From Haloplasma contractile SSD-17B (GTDB lineage Bacteria; Bacillota_I; Bacilli_A; Haloplasmatales; Haloplasmataceae), in contig NZ_AFNU02000004.1 of NCBI RefSeq assembly GCF_000215935.2, positions 283,869 through 347,868 on the forward strand: DNA of 64,000 nt. Reading direction: 5' to 3'. The notes under the pieces are model-generated. The model made no database searches. It had not been told where the DNA came from and was given only the letters and a program-made list of their open reading frames with translations. Both the position numbers and the translations under genes were made by a program. This document shows, piece after piece, positions 9,823 through 18,796 of this stretch (positions are counted from its first letter, which is position 1; every line of letters begins with the position of its first letter).

Positions 9823-9841
9823 CTAACTCATAATAGCTATA

Positions 9842-10243
9842 TTAAATCGTATTCATTAGCGCCTTTAATAAATGGTCAGTATGCTTTTGATTTAATCGAT
9901 TAAATATAACTTTTTTTGTATTTTGAGTAAAAACGTCTAAAAGTTCGAACTTTTTATTTTTATATAATATTTCAGTGCAATAACTACTAATGTAATCTCC
10001 TAATAAGATATAATACTGTAAATCGCTACTATCATATTTCGCCATTTTATGACAATCAAGGGCTGTATAAAACAATGTGTAGATTGCAGCGATTATTTCC
10101 TTATAATGATCGGAAATGTGCTTAGAATTTAAATGGTGACAAACCTCATGATATTTTGCTATATTAATTTGAATTTCAACAGGTGTGTACTGTTTTGTGT
10201 ACTGGATAATCATATTTATATATTTATTATCGTGAGAAATCAT
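9842..10243 (-). CDS. HepS-like small subunit of heptaprenyl diphosphate synthase
   Basis: 133 residues. The segment FYTALDCHK...YYILLGDYISSYCTEIL resembles the VQSALDTHD...LAGDYFSGLYY region of Bacillus HepS (component I), and the following residues keep the same spacing. In that family the small subunit has no catalysis of its own but sets product length together with HepT. Bacillus HepS is about 250 residues, so this version lacks roughly the C-terminal half. Its position directly upstream of the HepT-like gene strongly supports the call. GGAG precedes the ATG. Confidence 0.65.
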   Translation of the reverse strand: MISHDNKYINMIIQYTKQYTPVEIQINIAKYHEVCHHLNSKHISDHYKEIIAAIYTLFYTALDCHKMAKYDSSDLQYYILLGDYISSYCTEILYKNKKFELLDVFTQNTKKVIFNRLNQKHTDHLLKALMNTI

Positions 10244-10391
10244 GATAAATACTCCTTATTTAATATAGTAATATAGTAATTTTCACACAATTAATTATAA
10301 TTGTCAAATGTTATATTTTCCTGCTATCAAAATGTATAATCGACAGCAAAATACACATAATAACAGTTTGTGAATTTTTTTCGAAAATGTA

Positions 10392-10420
10392 TTGAGTTTT
10401 GTGAAAAATTGAGTTATAAT
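10392..10420 (+). promoter_or_regulatory. Promoter of the FMN-binding-like lipoprotein gene
   Basis: TTGAGT (10392-10397), 17-base spacer, TATAAT (10415-10420). A GGGAGGA ribosome site follows ahead of ATG 10480. Confidence 0.8.
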
Positions 10421-10479
10421 AAATTTGCAACGAAAGATATAAGCACACTTTGCAATAAAAAATAAAGGGAGGACTAAGA

Positions 10480-12171
10480 ATGAAAAAGTTATTATCAATT
10501 TTCGCAATAGCTATGTTATCATTAGCATTAGCCGCTTGTGGTGACAATACTGATGAAACAACAGAAGCTACAGAAGCAACTGAGGCAACAACTGATACAT
10601 CAGACTCAGGAGATACAACTGAGGCTGGAGACTTCGAAAACATCGCAGATGGATATTACTTCGCTGCTGACGATCGTCAAACTGAAACTGGTGAGACTTA
10701 CAGATATTGGGTAACTGCCGAGGTTAAAGACGGTGAGTTAACTGACCTTACATGGGATGCATACCACATTGATGGTGGAGTAAGCAAACTTAAGGGTCAA
10801 AGTAAGTTCGTAGGATCTTATAATGGTCTTTATGGTATGGATAAATATGGAAATGAATATGGTAAATGGTACGTTCAAGCATCACGTGCAATTAACTATA
10901 TTTTAGAAAACCAAGATATGGATCTTACTTTTGATGCAGATGGATATTCAGATGAGATAGGTGGAATCACAATTCATTATGTTGAATTAATTGACTTATT
11001 ATCAGAAGCATTATCAAATGATGCAGTTGAAAAAGGAATCTACAACGATGGATACTACTATGTTGAAGAAGGAACAACAATGTTAACAACTGTTGTAGTA
11101 AACGGTAGAATTGTATTAGCCGACTTTAATGCAATTAATGCTAAAGAGTATACAAATGCTGATGGAGAAACAGAAATTGGATTAACTAAAGATTCTTTAT
11201 TAGAGAATTATGGAATGACTCCAACTAACCCTTGGTACGTTCAAGCTCAACAAATCGAGAATTATGTAATGGAAAATCAAAATCTTGATGTTGTACTTAA
11301 AGACGATACAAGAACTGACGATATATCAGATATATCAATCAAGATGCCAGGATTTATAGGAGCTTTTGATGCATTCATCGAAGAAAGTTCAGACTATGCT
11401 CAATATGTTGACGGTAAATATTTTGCTGCTGCTGAAGAGTTTGGTAATGGATATAAGTATTATGTAATACTTGAAATCGAAGACGGACTATTAGTTGATG
11501 CTGAATTAAATGCTTATGCTCAAGACGGAGATAAAAATAAATGTTTAGGTGAAACTAAGTATGACTGTTCACTAGCAGGGAACTATGGAATGAATACAGA
11601 CAATCCTTGGTATGAACAAGCAGACGCTATTACAGCGTACGCAATTAAAACTCAAAAAGCTGACATAAATTATAACGATGATAACGGACATACAGATGAA
11701 ATTGCTGATGTTACAATTCACGTTAATGAATTCTTTGAATTAGCTAAAAAAGCATTAAAAGCTGGTCCAGTAATGGCACCACGTGGAGCTGAATTAGTTG
11801 ATGGATTCTACTTCGTTACTGATGAAGATACTGATGCAGACAAATATAACATGGGTACATTCATTGTTGTTGACAATGCAATTGTATTAGCTGATTTAAA
11901 TGCTGCTCATCCAAAAACAGTTGATGGAACTGACTATGTTACTAAGGATGCAATGGGTGCTGGATATGGAATGAATCCGGACAATCCATGGTTCGAGCAA
12001 GTACAAAAAATCGAACAAGAAATCTTAGATACACAAGCTAGCTTCACATTAAATACAACTGACGCTGATGGACATCAAGATACTTTATCTGATGTTTCAA
12101 TCAAGGTTAATGGTCAACTTGGAATATTTGACTTATTTATAACAGAAGCAACACCAACACCAGCTAGCTAA
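10480..12171 (+). CDS. Four-repeat FMN-binding-domain-like lipoprotein (PplA-like)
   Basis: 563 residues. A signal peptide ends in lipobox LAAC (Cys20), followed by a Thr/Glu-rich tether to about residue 50. Four repeats follow, at about 57-178, 189-301, 310-427 and 440-555. Each opens with DG-[YKF]-YF/YY and contains YGM....NPW(Y/F)-[VE]-Q and a closing D-x-[IL]-x-[DG]-[IV]-[TS]-I. This is the layout of the extracellular flavin lipoprotein PplA, which has two repeats in Listeria. Canonical ApbE flavinylation sites read D-x-x-[ST]-G-A-[ST]. Here the matching places are DEIGGIT (164), DDISDIS (286), DEIADVT (412) and DTLSDVS (540), so the acceptor Thr/Ser is kept but the Gly-Ala is mostly lost. 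It may bind flavin non-canonically or have another cargo. The nearby apbE gene supports a flavin role. Confidence 0.75.
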   Translation: MKKLLSIFAIAMLSLALAACGDNTDETTEATEATEATTDTSDSGDTTEAGDFENIADGYYFAADDRQTETGETYRYWVTAEVKDGELTDLTWDAYHIDGGVSKLKGQSKFVGSYNGLYGMDKYGNEYGKWYVQASRAINYILENQDMDLTFDADGYSDEIGGITIHYVELIDLLSEALSNDAVEKGIYNDGYYYVEEGTTMLTTVVVNGRIVLADFNAINAKEYTNADGETEIGLTKDSLLENYGMTPTNPWYVQAQQIENYVMENQNLDVVLKDDTRTDDISDISIKMPGFIGAFDAFIEESSDYAQYVDGKYFAAAEEFGNGYKYYVILEIEDGLLVDAELNAYAQDGDKNKCLGETKYDCSLAGNYGMNTDNPWYEQADAITAYAIKTQKADINYNDDNGHTDEIADVTIHVNEFFELAKKALKAGPVMAPRGAELVDGFYFVTDEDTDADKYNMGTFIVVDNAIVLADLNAAHPKTVDGTDYVTKDAMGAGYGMNPDNPWFEQVQKIEQEILDTQASFTLNTTDADGHQDTLSDVSIKVNGQLGIFDLFITEATPTPAS

Positions 12172-12183
12172 TATTAAAATTAA

Positions 12184-12221
12184 AATAACCTATCTGACAT
12201 GTTCAGATAGGTTATTTTTTT
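12184..12221 (+). terminator. Terminator of the FMN-binding-like lipoprotein gene
   Basis: AATAACCTATCTGA, loop CATGT, TCAGATAGGTTATT, then T run: a perfect 14-bp stem. Confidence 0.95.
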
Positions 12222-12964
12222 ATGTTAAGATTTCTTATAATCAGAGGGGAGGTACTAAAATATAGTACTCCTCAATTTATATATTTATTATAGTATTTTA
12301 TTAGGGACCATTTATAATAATTTTTAACGTAGTTTTCACTTATGAAACCTGAGTTGATAAAGTCATATTTTTAACTAAAAATAGATTTAATTTCATTATA
12401 TATTCTGTGGTATTTTTAACACTATTACTGAATAAACCATAAAAATACTTTGTTATTATTCATTATATATATAAACGTTGACTAGTATGAAAAGATTTTT
12501 TTTATAAAATAACCTAACTTAATATTCTAATTGGAGTAGACTCATCTCTAAAATAAGGTAATTGATATTAACAATTATATTTCTAAGTTGAATGCTTTAT
12601 AAACTATTTATTCTGTGAGCACAAATTATTAGCAAGTATTAGAGGGACCATGGCTTTAATTTATAGTCATTTTATTAACTCATTTGTGTTGCTTCTACTT
12701 TATTATCTTAACGTGATTCGTCTGGTGATATAACTCTACCATCTTTATAAAATCTTTTCCAACTCGCTATACATTGAATTAAAGCTATGATCTATAAGTA
12801 TTTATCATGGTATTTTCAATCATGATATTCTTACATAAAGTTTATATCTAAATCTAAGGTATATGTTTGTACGATTACACTTGGATTATTTTTTCTAATT
12901 TTGTAAATACCTTTTACTTATCTCATTTTTCTCTTATTACTTAATATAACTATCTCTAAACATA
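12222..12964. other. Long intergenic region between the lipoprotein gene and apbE
   Basis: About 740 bases without a supported ORF. Reading frames on both strands are broken by stops at the rate expected for AT-rich sequence. GGGACCA occurs twice (12304 and 12644). Nothing functional is recognised. Confidence 0.45.
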
Positions 12965-13021
12965 GAAAAATACCCTATAGTCTATAGTTATCATTTTTAG
13001 GGTATCCAGACTATAAGGTAT
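12965..13021 (-). terminator. Terminator of apbE with two competing stems
   Basis: On the minus strand ATACCTTATAGTCT (13021-13008) pairs over 14 bp with AGACTATAGGGTAT (12983-12970), followed by TTTTT. A nested ATACCCTA can compete for the same TAGGGTAT, so the element may switch between two shapes. Confidence 0.7.
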
Positions 13022-13083
13022 ATTTTAAACTACAATTATAGAATAGTTTTTGTATTTATATATGTTTATGATCTTATCAATTA

Positions 13084-14388
13084 TTAACCCTTTCTTTTCA
13101 CGACAATGAACCCGACTGACCCAGCAGCAATTACACCAACTAATATAGAAGTAATAATTGTAAAGTTATACGATTCCTCATCACTCTTTTCTTCTTGTTC
13201 ATCAGGATTTTCAATTTCTCCGTTATCGTCATTGTCGTTGTCTATAACATTTCCATCTTTATCATAAAGTTTAAAATCATTATTAGTTATGTCTAATTTA
13301 TACTTATCAATCATTCCCGAGGAAACATAAACCTCGTTATCATACGTTACAAAAGCTGCTTCAACATCGTCCAATGATTCTACTAACTCTAGACCATCCC
13401 TGAGACCTAGCGCTAAAACTGATGTTGATAGTCCATCTGCTGCCATTGAATTATCAGTAATGATTGAAACAAGTTCAACCTCATTATCAACAGGAAAACC
13501 GGTGTATGGGTTAAGTATATGGTGATATACATTCCCTGTATCAGGGTCTGTTAAGCAACTCCCACCCCAGTCCTTCCAACACCGTTCATAAGTACCAGAG
13601 CTCACAATTGTTTTATCAGAAACATATACATCTGCATAGGATGAAGATGCTTCAGGATTTAACCACATATCATACTCAGGATTTTTTAGACCTATGATCC
13701 ATTCATCAGAACCTGTGTAATTTGCTTTATAACGGTCCCCTAATAGTAGGAGATTCCCACCTAAATTAATGATACCGTGTTCATATCCTTTTGATTTTAG
13801 ATATTCAGTCAATTTGTCTGCGGCAAATCCTTTTGCAATTGCGCCTAAATCAATAATCATACCTTCCTTAGGTAGATATACTTCATTTGTTTCTTCATCC
13901 ATTTCTATAAGTCTATAATCAATTAATGGCTTGATAGTTTGTAACTGAGCCTCAGTAGGAACAGATGGTTCTTCATATGATCCCCAGGTTTCAATCAAAG
14001 GACCTATTGTTGGTTCAAACATACCATCTGTCATTTTGGCATATTCAATCGCTTCCCTAATTACATTAAAGAGATCCTCAGATACCACCACGGGCTCTAT
14101 CCCAGCTTTTTGATTGAGTAGATAGAGTTCACTAGAACTTTCAGAACGACTAAACGTATCTTCAATGTCTATAATAATGCTTTCTATATCACTCCATACA
14201 TCTTCAGGAACGCTCTTGTCATCCCAAATTTTAAACGTTAAATATGTATCGAAATAATAAAAGTCACGATTTGATTTGACTAGGTCATCACTACTATTGT
14301 TAGCTTCTATTTTTGTGGGAGATACAATAAGTAATAGTGTTCCAGTTATTAATACGATAAACATTAGAAATAGTTGTCTTTTTACCAT
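13084..14388 (-). CDS. apbE: FAD:protein FMN transferase (ApbE), signal peptide and C-terminal membrane anchor
   Basis: 434 residues. ApbE moves FMN from FAD onto Thr/Ser of extracytoplasmic proteins. Family hallmarks are present: FEPTIGPLIETWG, MIIDLGAIAKGFAADKL, GIINLGGNLLLLG, SSGTYERC followed by HHILNPYTGFPV, and ADGLSTSVLALG. An N-terminal signal (residues 5-28) exports it. Past an acidic Asp/Asn/Glu linker, a hydrophobic helix near 407-428 ends in VVKRKG, so the enzyme is probably anchored with its catalytic domain outside. Most ApbE proteins lack this C-terminal anchor. Its likely client is the FMN-binding-like lipoprotein encoded next to it. The start is set by GGAGG just upstream. 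Confidence 0.9.
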   Translation of the reverse strand: MVKRQLFLMFIVLITGTLLLIVSPTKIEANNSSDDLVKSNRDFYYFDTYLTFKIWDDKSVPEDVWSDIESIIIDIEDTFSRSESSSELYLLNQKAGIEPVVVSEDLFNVIREAIEYAKMTDGMFEPTIGPLIETWGSYEEPSVPTEAQLQTIKPLIDYRLIEMDEETNEVYLPKEGMIIDLGAIAKGFAADKLTEYLKSKGYEHGIINLGGNLLLLGDRYKANYTGSDEWIIGLKNPEYDMWLNPEASSSYADVYVSDKTIVSSGTYERCWKDWGGSCLTDPDTGNVYHHILNPYTGFPVDNEVELVSIITDNSMAADGLSTSVLALGLRDGLELVESLDDVEAAFVTYDNEVYVSSGMIDKYKLDITNNDFKLYDKDGNVIDNDNDDNGEIENPDEQEEKSDEESYNFTIITSILVGVIAAGSVGFIVVKRKG

Positions 14389-14469
14389 CTTTAAACCTCC
14401 GCTTATGCATATTCATAGTTTATATTTATACAGGTTCATTATACTACAAATTAGTGAAAAAATAAACGA

Positions 14470-14506
14470 TAAAAAAAGGGATAAACACTACAAAGTGTTT
14501 ATCCCT
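14470..14506 (-). terminator. Terminator of aspA
   Basis: AGGGATAAACACT pairs with AGTGTTTATCCCT over 13 bp and is followed on the minus strand by seven T. Confidence 0.9.
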
Positions 14507-14535
14507 GTCTAAATTTGATTATATAGTATTATTAA

Positions 14536-15993
14536 TTATCCTTGACTCGCTTCCACCTTTTTATTCCTTGTTCGTTTAAGTAAGATCTCTTCCCCGGATA
14601 TTCCAGGTGATGTCATGTTATTAATATTTAAGATAACCTCAATCTCTTCACTAGATAAAATATTTTCATCTACTAATAGCTCTCTAACGCCTCTATTCTG
14701 TTTGATTGCTTCTTTTGCTAGATCTGAAGCGCGCTTGTATCCAATGTGCGGTGCTAATGCTGTAACGATTCCTGCACTACGCTCTACATATGAGATACAA
14801 CGTTCTTTATTAACGGTAATTCCTACGACTGCACGTTTACAGAATGTTTTAATACCACGGCGTAAAACGTCTAATGATTGGAATAGATTTGCTAATAAAA
14901 CGGGTTCAAACACATTAAGTTCTAACTGTCCTGCTTCTGCAGCTTTTGTAATCGTCAAATCATTCCCCATAACTTGGAATGAAACTTGGTTAACAACCTC
15001 TGGTATAACAGGGTTTACCTTACCAGGCATAATCGAAGAACCGGGTTGCATTTGAGGTAATGTAATCTCATTGAAACCACTTACTGGTCCTGATGCCATT
15101 AAGCGTAAATCATTAGCCGTTTTAGATAAACTAACTGCTAATGTCTTTAAAGCAGATGAAAGCCAAACAAATGGATCAAGATTACGTGTTGCATCGACTA
15201 AGTCATCAGCTTGTTTAAAGTTAATATTAGTAAGGTCAGATACAATGGAAACAATGTTTTTTACATAATCTTTGTTAGCATTTAAACCTGTACCTACTGC
15301 TGTTGCACCCATATTTAAGACTTTTAAATCTTCAATGGCACTTTCTACACGTCTAATATCCCTCTCAAGTGCAGTAGCAAATGCATTGAACTCCTGTCCT
15401 ACGCGAATAGGAACAGCATCCTGAAGGTGAGTACGGCCCATCTTAATAACGCCACCAAACTCATTTGCCTTATCAAGGTAAGCTTTATGTAATCGTCTCA
15501 TCTCTTTCAATAAAGATTGAGTTAATTTGATTGTTGCAATTTTAGCACCGGTCGGAATAATATCATTTGTTGATTGTCCAAAGTTACAATGATCATTTGG
15601 ATGTACTAGATCATAAGTTCCTTTAGTTCCACCAAGTATTTCTTGGGCACGATTTGCAATAACTTCATTTGCATTCATGTTAATTGAAGTACCGGCCCCA
15701 CCTTGAATCATATCTGTGATGAATTGACTAAGAAATTTACCAGACATAATTTCTTCACAGGCTTTTACTATGGACTTATATACGTTCTCATCTAACATAC
15801 CTGCACGATAATTGGCAGTTGCTGCAGCCTTTTTAGTTACAGCTACACCTTTAATCATTTCACGATGTACTTTTTGTTTTGAAATTTGAAAGTTTTCCTT
15901 TGCACGTAGTGATTGAATGCCATAATAAGCATCAATTGGTACTAACTTTTCACCTAAAGAGTCTACTTCTATGCGATATCTACTATTGTCCAT
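14536..15993 (-). CDS. aspA: Aspartate ammonia-lyase
   Basis: 485 residues of the aspartase/fumarase superfamily. The signature GSSIMPGKVNP, holding the catalytic Ser, is at 318-328. AGTSINMNANEVIANRA and HPNDHCNFGQSTND favour aspartase over class II fumarase, and a separate class I fumarase is encoded just upstream. It converts L-aspartate to fumarate and ammonia. It lies 80 bases after the malic enzyme gene on the same strand and may be part of the fumarase-malic enzyme operon. GGAG precedes the start. Confidence 0.85.
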   Translation of the reverse strand: MDNSRYRIEVDSLGEKLVPIDAYYGIQSLRAKENFQISKQKVHREMIKGVAVTKKAAATANYRAGMLDENVYKSIVKACEEIMSGKFLSQFITDMIQGGAGTSINMNANEVIANRAQEILGGTKGTYDLVHPNDHCNFGQSTNDIIPTGAKIATIKLTQSLLKEMRRLHKAYLDKANEFGGVIKMGRTHLQDAVPIRVGQEFNAFATALERDIRRVESAIEDLKVLNMGATAVGTGLNANKDYVKNIVSIVSDLTNINFKQADDLVDATRNLDPFVWLSSALKTLAVSLSKTANDLRLMASGPVSGFNEITLPQMQPGSSIMPGKVNPVIPEVVNQVSFQVMGNDLTITKAAEAGQLELNVFEPVLLANLFQSLDVLRRGIKTFCKRAVVGITVNKERCISYVERSAGIVTALAPHIGYKRASDLAKEAIKQNRGVRELLVDENILSSEEIEVILNINNMTSPGISGEEILLKRTRNKKVEASQG

Positions 15994-16073
15994 ACAACAT
16001 TCTCCTTAATTACCTTTTCAATGATTTAGTCTATGATTTTAAATTAATTATATCCTACTCTATATACGTTATA

Positions 16074-17267
16074 TTACTTAATCCTTGCAACGCCAGTATT
16101 GATTGCAGCCTTTACGACAGCTTCACTAACAGCTTTTGCAACACGGTTATCAAATGGTGATGGAATAATGTAGTCTGACTCTAACTCATCGTCTTCGAGT
16201 AAGTATGCAATTGCTTTTGCAGCAGCTAATTTCATTTCCTCATTAATCGCTTTTGCGTGACAATCTAAAGCACCTCTAAATATACCAGGAAAAGCTAATA
16301 CATTATTAATTTGATTTGGATAGTCAGAACGACCTGTACCGATAATTGTAGCACCAGCCTCTATAGCATCCTCTGGCATAATTTCTGGAATTGGGTTAGC
16401 CATAGCAAATATGAATGGATTATCATTCATTTTCATAACCATTTCTTTAGTTACTAGGCCAGCAATCGACACACCGACAAATACATCAGCACCTTCTAAT
16501 GCATATTCTAGCGTATCTTCGCCTAATTTATCGCCTTTGTTTACAATTTCTAATAATTCATGTGTTAAGAAATTATACTTCTCTCTTTTAGACTCATGAA
16601 CAATACCCTTACTATTTGTAGGAATAATATCTTTAACACCTAAATCATTGAGCATTTTTATAATTGAACTACCTGCAGCACCAGTACCACTCACTACAAC
16701 GACTAAATCCTCAATTTTCTTACCAGTTAAACGGCATGCATTGATTAATGCTGCAGTTGTGACAATAGCAGTTCCATGTTGATCATCATGAAATACTGGT
16801 ATATCTAATTCCTCTTTCAAGCGCCTTTCGATTTCAACACACTTTGGCGCTTTTATATCTTCTAAATTAATACCACCAAGAGATGGTGCGAGTAGTTTAC
16901 ATGTATTAATTATTTCTTCAGTATCTTGAGTATCTAAACACAGTGGAAAAGAATCAACATTAGCAAATTCCTTAAGAAGAATAGACTTACCTTCCATTAC
17001 TGGTAAAGAAGCCTCTGGCCCGATATTTCCTAGACCTAATACAGCTGATCCATCAGTAATAACTGCTACCATATTCCCCTTGCTTGTGTATTTATATACA
17101 TCTTCTTTATTTTCCTGGATCTTTCTACAAGGTTCTGCAACACCTGGAGAGTATGCAAGACTAAGCTCCTCTTTATTCGTAACAGATACCTTTGACTGAA
17201 TCGATAGTTTCCCTTTGTTATCTTCATGCAGCTTCAATGCTTCTTCATAAACTTTTTCTTTACCCAT
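16074..17267 (-). CDS. NAD(P)-dependent malic enzyme
   Basis: Start ATG 17267 has GGAGGT 10 bases upstream (17278-17283); an earlier in-frame ATG at 17285 is the first base of that SD region. The protein is 397 residues, the size of short bacterial malic enzymes. SLAYSPGVAEPC, GSAVLGLGNIGPEA, GINLEDIKAPKC and FHDDQHGTA cover the malate and metal site, and VVSGTGAAGSS is the dinucleotide fold. It decarboxylates malate to pyruvate and yields NAD(P)H. Its first eight bases overlap the fumarase beta gene, indicating coupled translation. Confidence 0.9.
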   Translation of the reverse strand: MGKEKVYEEALKLHEDNKGKLSIQSKVSVTNKEELSLAYSPGVAEPCRKIQENKEDVYKYTSKGNMVAVITDGSAVLGLGNIGPEASLPVMEGKSILLKEFANVDSFPLCLDTQDTEEIINTCKLLAPSLGGINLEDIKAPKCVEIERRLKEELDIPVFHDDQHGTAIVTTAALINACRLTGKKIEDLVVVVSGTGAAGSSIIKMLNDLGVKDIIPTNSKGIVHESKREKYNFLTHELLEIVNKGDKLGEDTLEYALEGADVFVGVSIAGLVTKEMVMKMNDNPFIFAMANPIPEIMPEDAIEAGATIIGTGRSDYPNQINNVLAFPGIFRGALDCHAKAINEEMKLAAAKAIAYLLEDDELESDYIIPSPFDNRVAKAVSEAVVKAAINTGVARIK

Positions 17268-17826
17268 CTGTATTACGACCTCCATTTATATTATATTTTT
17301 TAATATTTTCTTCCATTAAATCATTTCCATAGCAATCATTAATTACAATCGCAGGAAAGTCCTTTACCTCTAGTTTACGAATTGCTTCTGCACCTAAATC
17401 GTCATAAGCAATGATTTCAGAGCGTTTAACACATTTAGAAATGAGTGCAGCCGCCCCACCAACCGCTGCAAAATAAACGGCATTATTTTTTTCTAAAGCA
17501 TCTTTGATTTCTTGATTTCTAGGCCCCTTACCAATCATACCATTTAAACCTTTTTCAAGAAGCGGTTCCGTATATGGGTCCATTCGATAACTTGTTGTAG
17601 GTCCAGACGAACCAATTACTTGACCTGGTTTTGATGGAGTAGGTCCTACATAGTATATTATTTGTCCGTCAACATCAAACGGTAATTTTTTACCTTTTTT
17701 TATTAATTCAACTAAACGTTTATGTGCTGCATCTCGAGCGGTGTAAATAATACCAGAAATTTTTACCTTTTCACCGGCTTTAAGTTGTTTTACTACCTCA
17801 TCCGTTAAAGGAGTAGTAATATCCAT
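17260..17826 (-). CDS. Class I fumarate hydratase, beta subunit (C-terminal domain)
   Basis: 188 residues, the usual size of the small subunit. KISGIIYTARDAAHKR and YVGPTPSKPGQVIGSSGPTTS are typical of the Fe-S fumarase/tartrate dehydratase C-terminal domain. With the alpha subunit it hydrates fumarate to malate. It follows the alpha gene by 17 bases. Confidence 0.9.
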   Translation of the reverse strand: MDITTPLTDEVVKQLKAGEKVKISGIIYTARDAAHKRLVELIKKGKKLPFDVDGQIIYYVGPTPSKPGQVIGSSGPTTSYRMDPYTEPLLEKGLNGMIGKGPRNQEIKDALEKNNAVYFAAVGGAAALISKCVKRSEIIAYDDLGAEAIRKLEVKDFPAIVINDCYGNDLMEENIKKYNINGGRNTDG

Positions 17827-17843
17827 ATTAATATTCCCCCTTT

Positions 17844-18683
17844 TTAAATTACTTTGGACTTATGACGTGCTGCATGACATTGAATATTAATTGCAACTGG
17901 TAAAGATGCGATATGACATGGAAATGTATTGACTTTAACAGCTAATGCAGTTTGAGTACCACCAAATCCCATTGGCCCTACCCCAAGTTGATTAATTTCC
18001 TCTAATAACTCCCGTTCTAACTTTGCAGCAATGGGGTCAGAAGATTCATCATCTAAGTCACGCATCAGTGATTCTTTAGCGATGATCGCGGCCTTTTCTA
18101 AATCGCCACCAATACCTAGTCCTACAATTATAGGAGGGCACGGTTTGCCCTTTGCATCAAAGACTGTATCAAGTACTAACTTCTTAACACCATCATACCC
18201 CTCAGCTGGTGTTAACATTTTAACAGTGCTCATATTTTCGCTACCTGCACCTTTTGCAGCAACCGTTATTTTAACTTGTTCACCTTGTGTTATTTTTGTA
18301 TGAATAATTGCTGGTGTATTATCCTGTGTATTTACTCGATCAAATGGATGTTTAACTACAGATTTTCTTAGATAGGCGTTATTGTAAGCATTATGAACAC
18401 CGAGGTTAATGGCATCATAAACATTCCCATCAAGGAATACCTCATTACCAACTTCTAAGAACACAACGACAATACCGGTGTCTTGACACATAGGAACATT
18501 TTCAGTAGTTGCAATCCAATCATTTTCAATGATTTGTTCAAGTACCTCTTTACCAATTTCTGATTCTTCGTTCTCTTTAGCCTTTTTAATGGCATCATAA
18601 ACATCATCACAAATATGGTAGTTCGCTTCAACAAGTAATAACTCAACAGCCTCTGTAATTTGCTCTGGGTTAATTGTTCTCAT
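17844..18683 (-). CDS. Class I fumarate hydratase, alpha subunit ([4Fe-4S])
   Basis: 279 residues. Likely cluster ligands are Cys66 (VPMCQDTG), Cys182 (KPCPPIIVG) and Cys269 (IQCHAARH); GPMGFGG is also typical. It is the oxygen-sensitive fumarase type, fitting an anaerobic or facultative cell. It is the first gene of a fumA-fumB-malic enzyme(-aspA) run that turns aspartate into pyruvate with release of ammonia, CO2 and NAD(P)H. GGAGG precedes ATG 18683. Confidence 0.9.
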   Translation of the reverse strand: MRTINPEQITEAVELLLVEANYHICDDVYDAIKKAKENEESEIGKEVLEQIIENDWIATTENVPMCQDTGIVVVFLEVGNEVFLDGNVYDAINLGVHNAYNNAYLRKSVVKHPFDRVNTQDNTPAIIHTKITQGEQVKITVAAKGAGSENMSTVKMLTPAEGYDGVKKLVLDTVFDAKGKPCPPIIVGLGIGGDLEKAAIIAKESLMRDLDDESSDPIAAKLERELLEEINQLGVGPMGFGGTQTALAVKVNTFPCHIASLPVAINIQCHAARHKSKVI

Positions 18684-18767
18684 ATCAAAACCTCCATAAT
18701 AATCTACCTATATTATAACGTACTTCATATAAAATGAAAGTGATTTTACACATAAATTTTAGAAAGT

Positions 18768-18796
18768 TTTAAATAGGGAAAGTGTCCCTATTTAAA
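18768..18796. promoter_or_regulatory. Perfect inverted repeat upstream of the fumarase operon, candidate operator
   Basis: TTTAAATAGGGA (18768-18779), five-base spacer, TCCCTATTTAAA (18785-18796). It ends about 85 bases before the fumarase start. No T tract follows on either strand, which argues against a terminator and for a protein-binding site. Confidence 0.5.

Noticed and set aside
12660..12925. Minus-strand reading frame with a protein-like stretch (ASWKRFYKDGRVISPDESR)
   Set aside because: Several stop codons interrupt it and the 27-codon open piece is within chance for AT-rich DNA. I recognise no family.
14615..15055. 146-codon open frame antisense to aspA
   Set aside because: Shadow of the aspartase coding sequence, without SD or recognisable domain.
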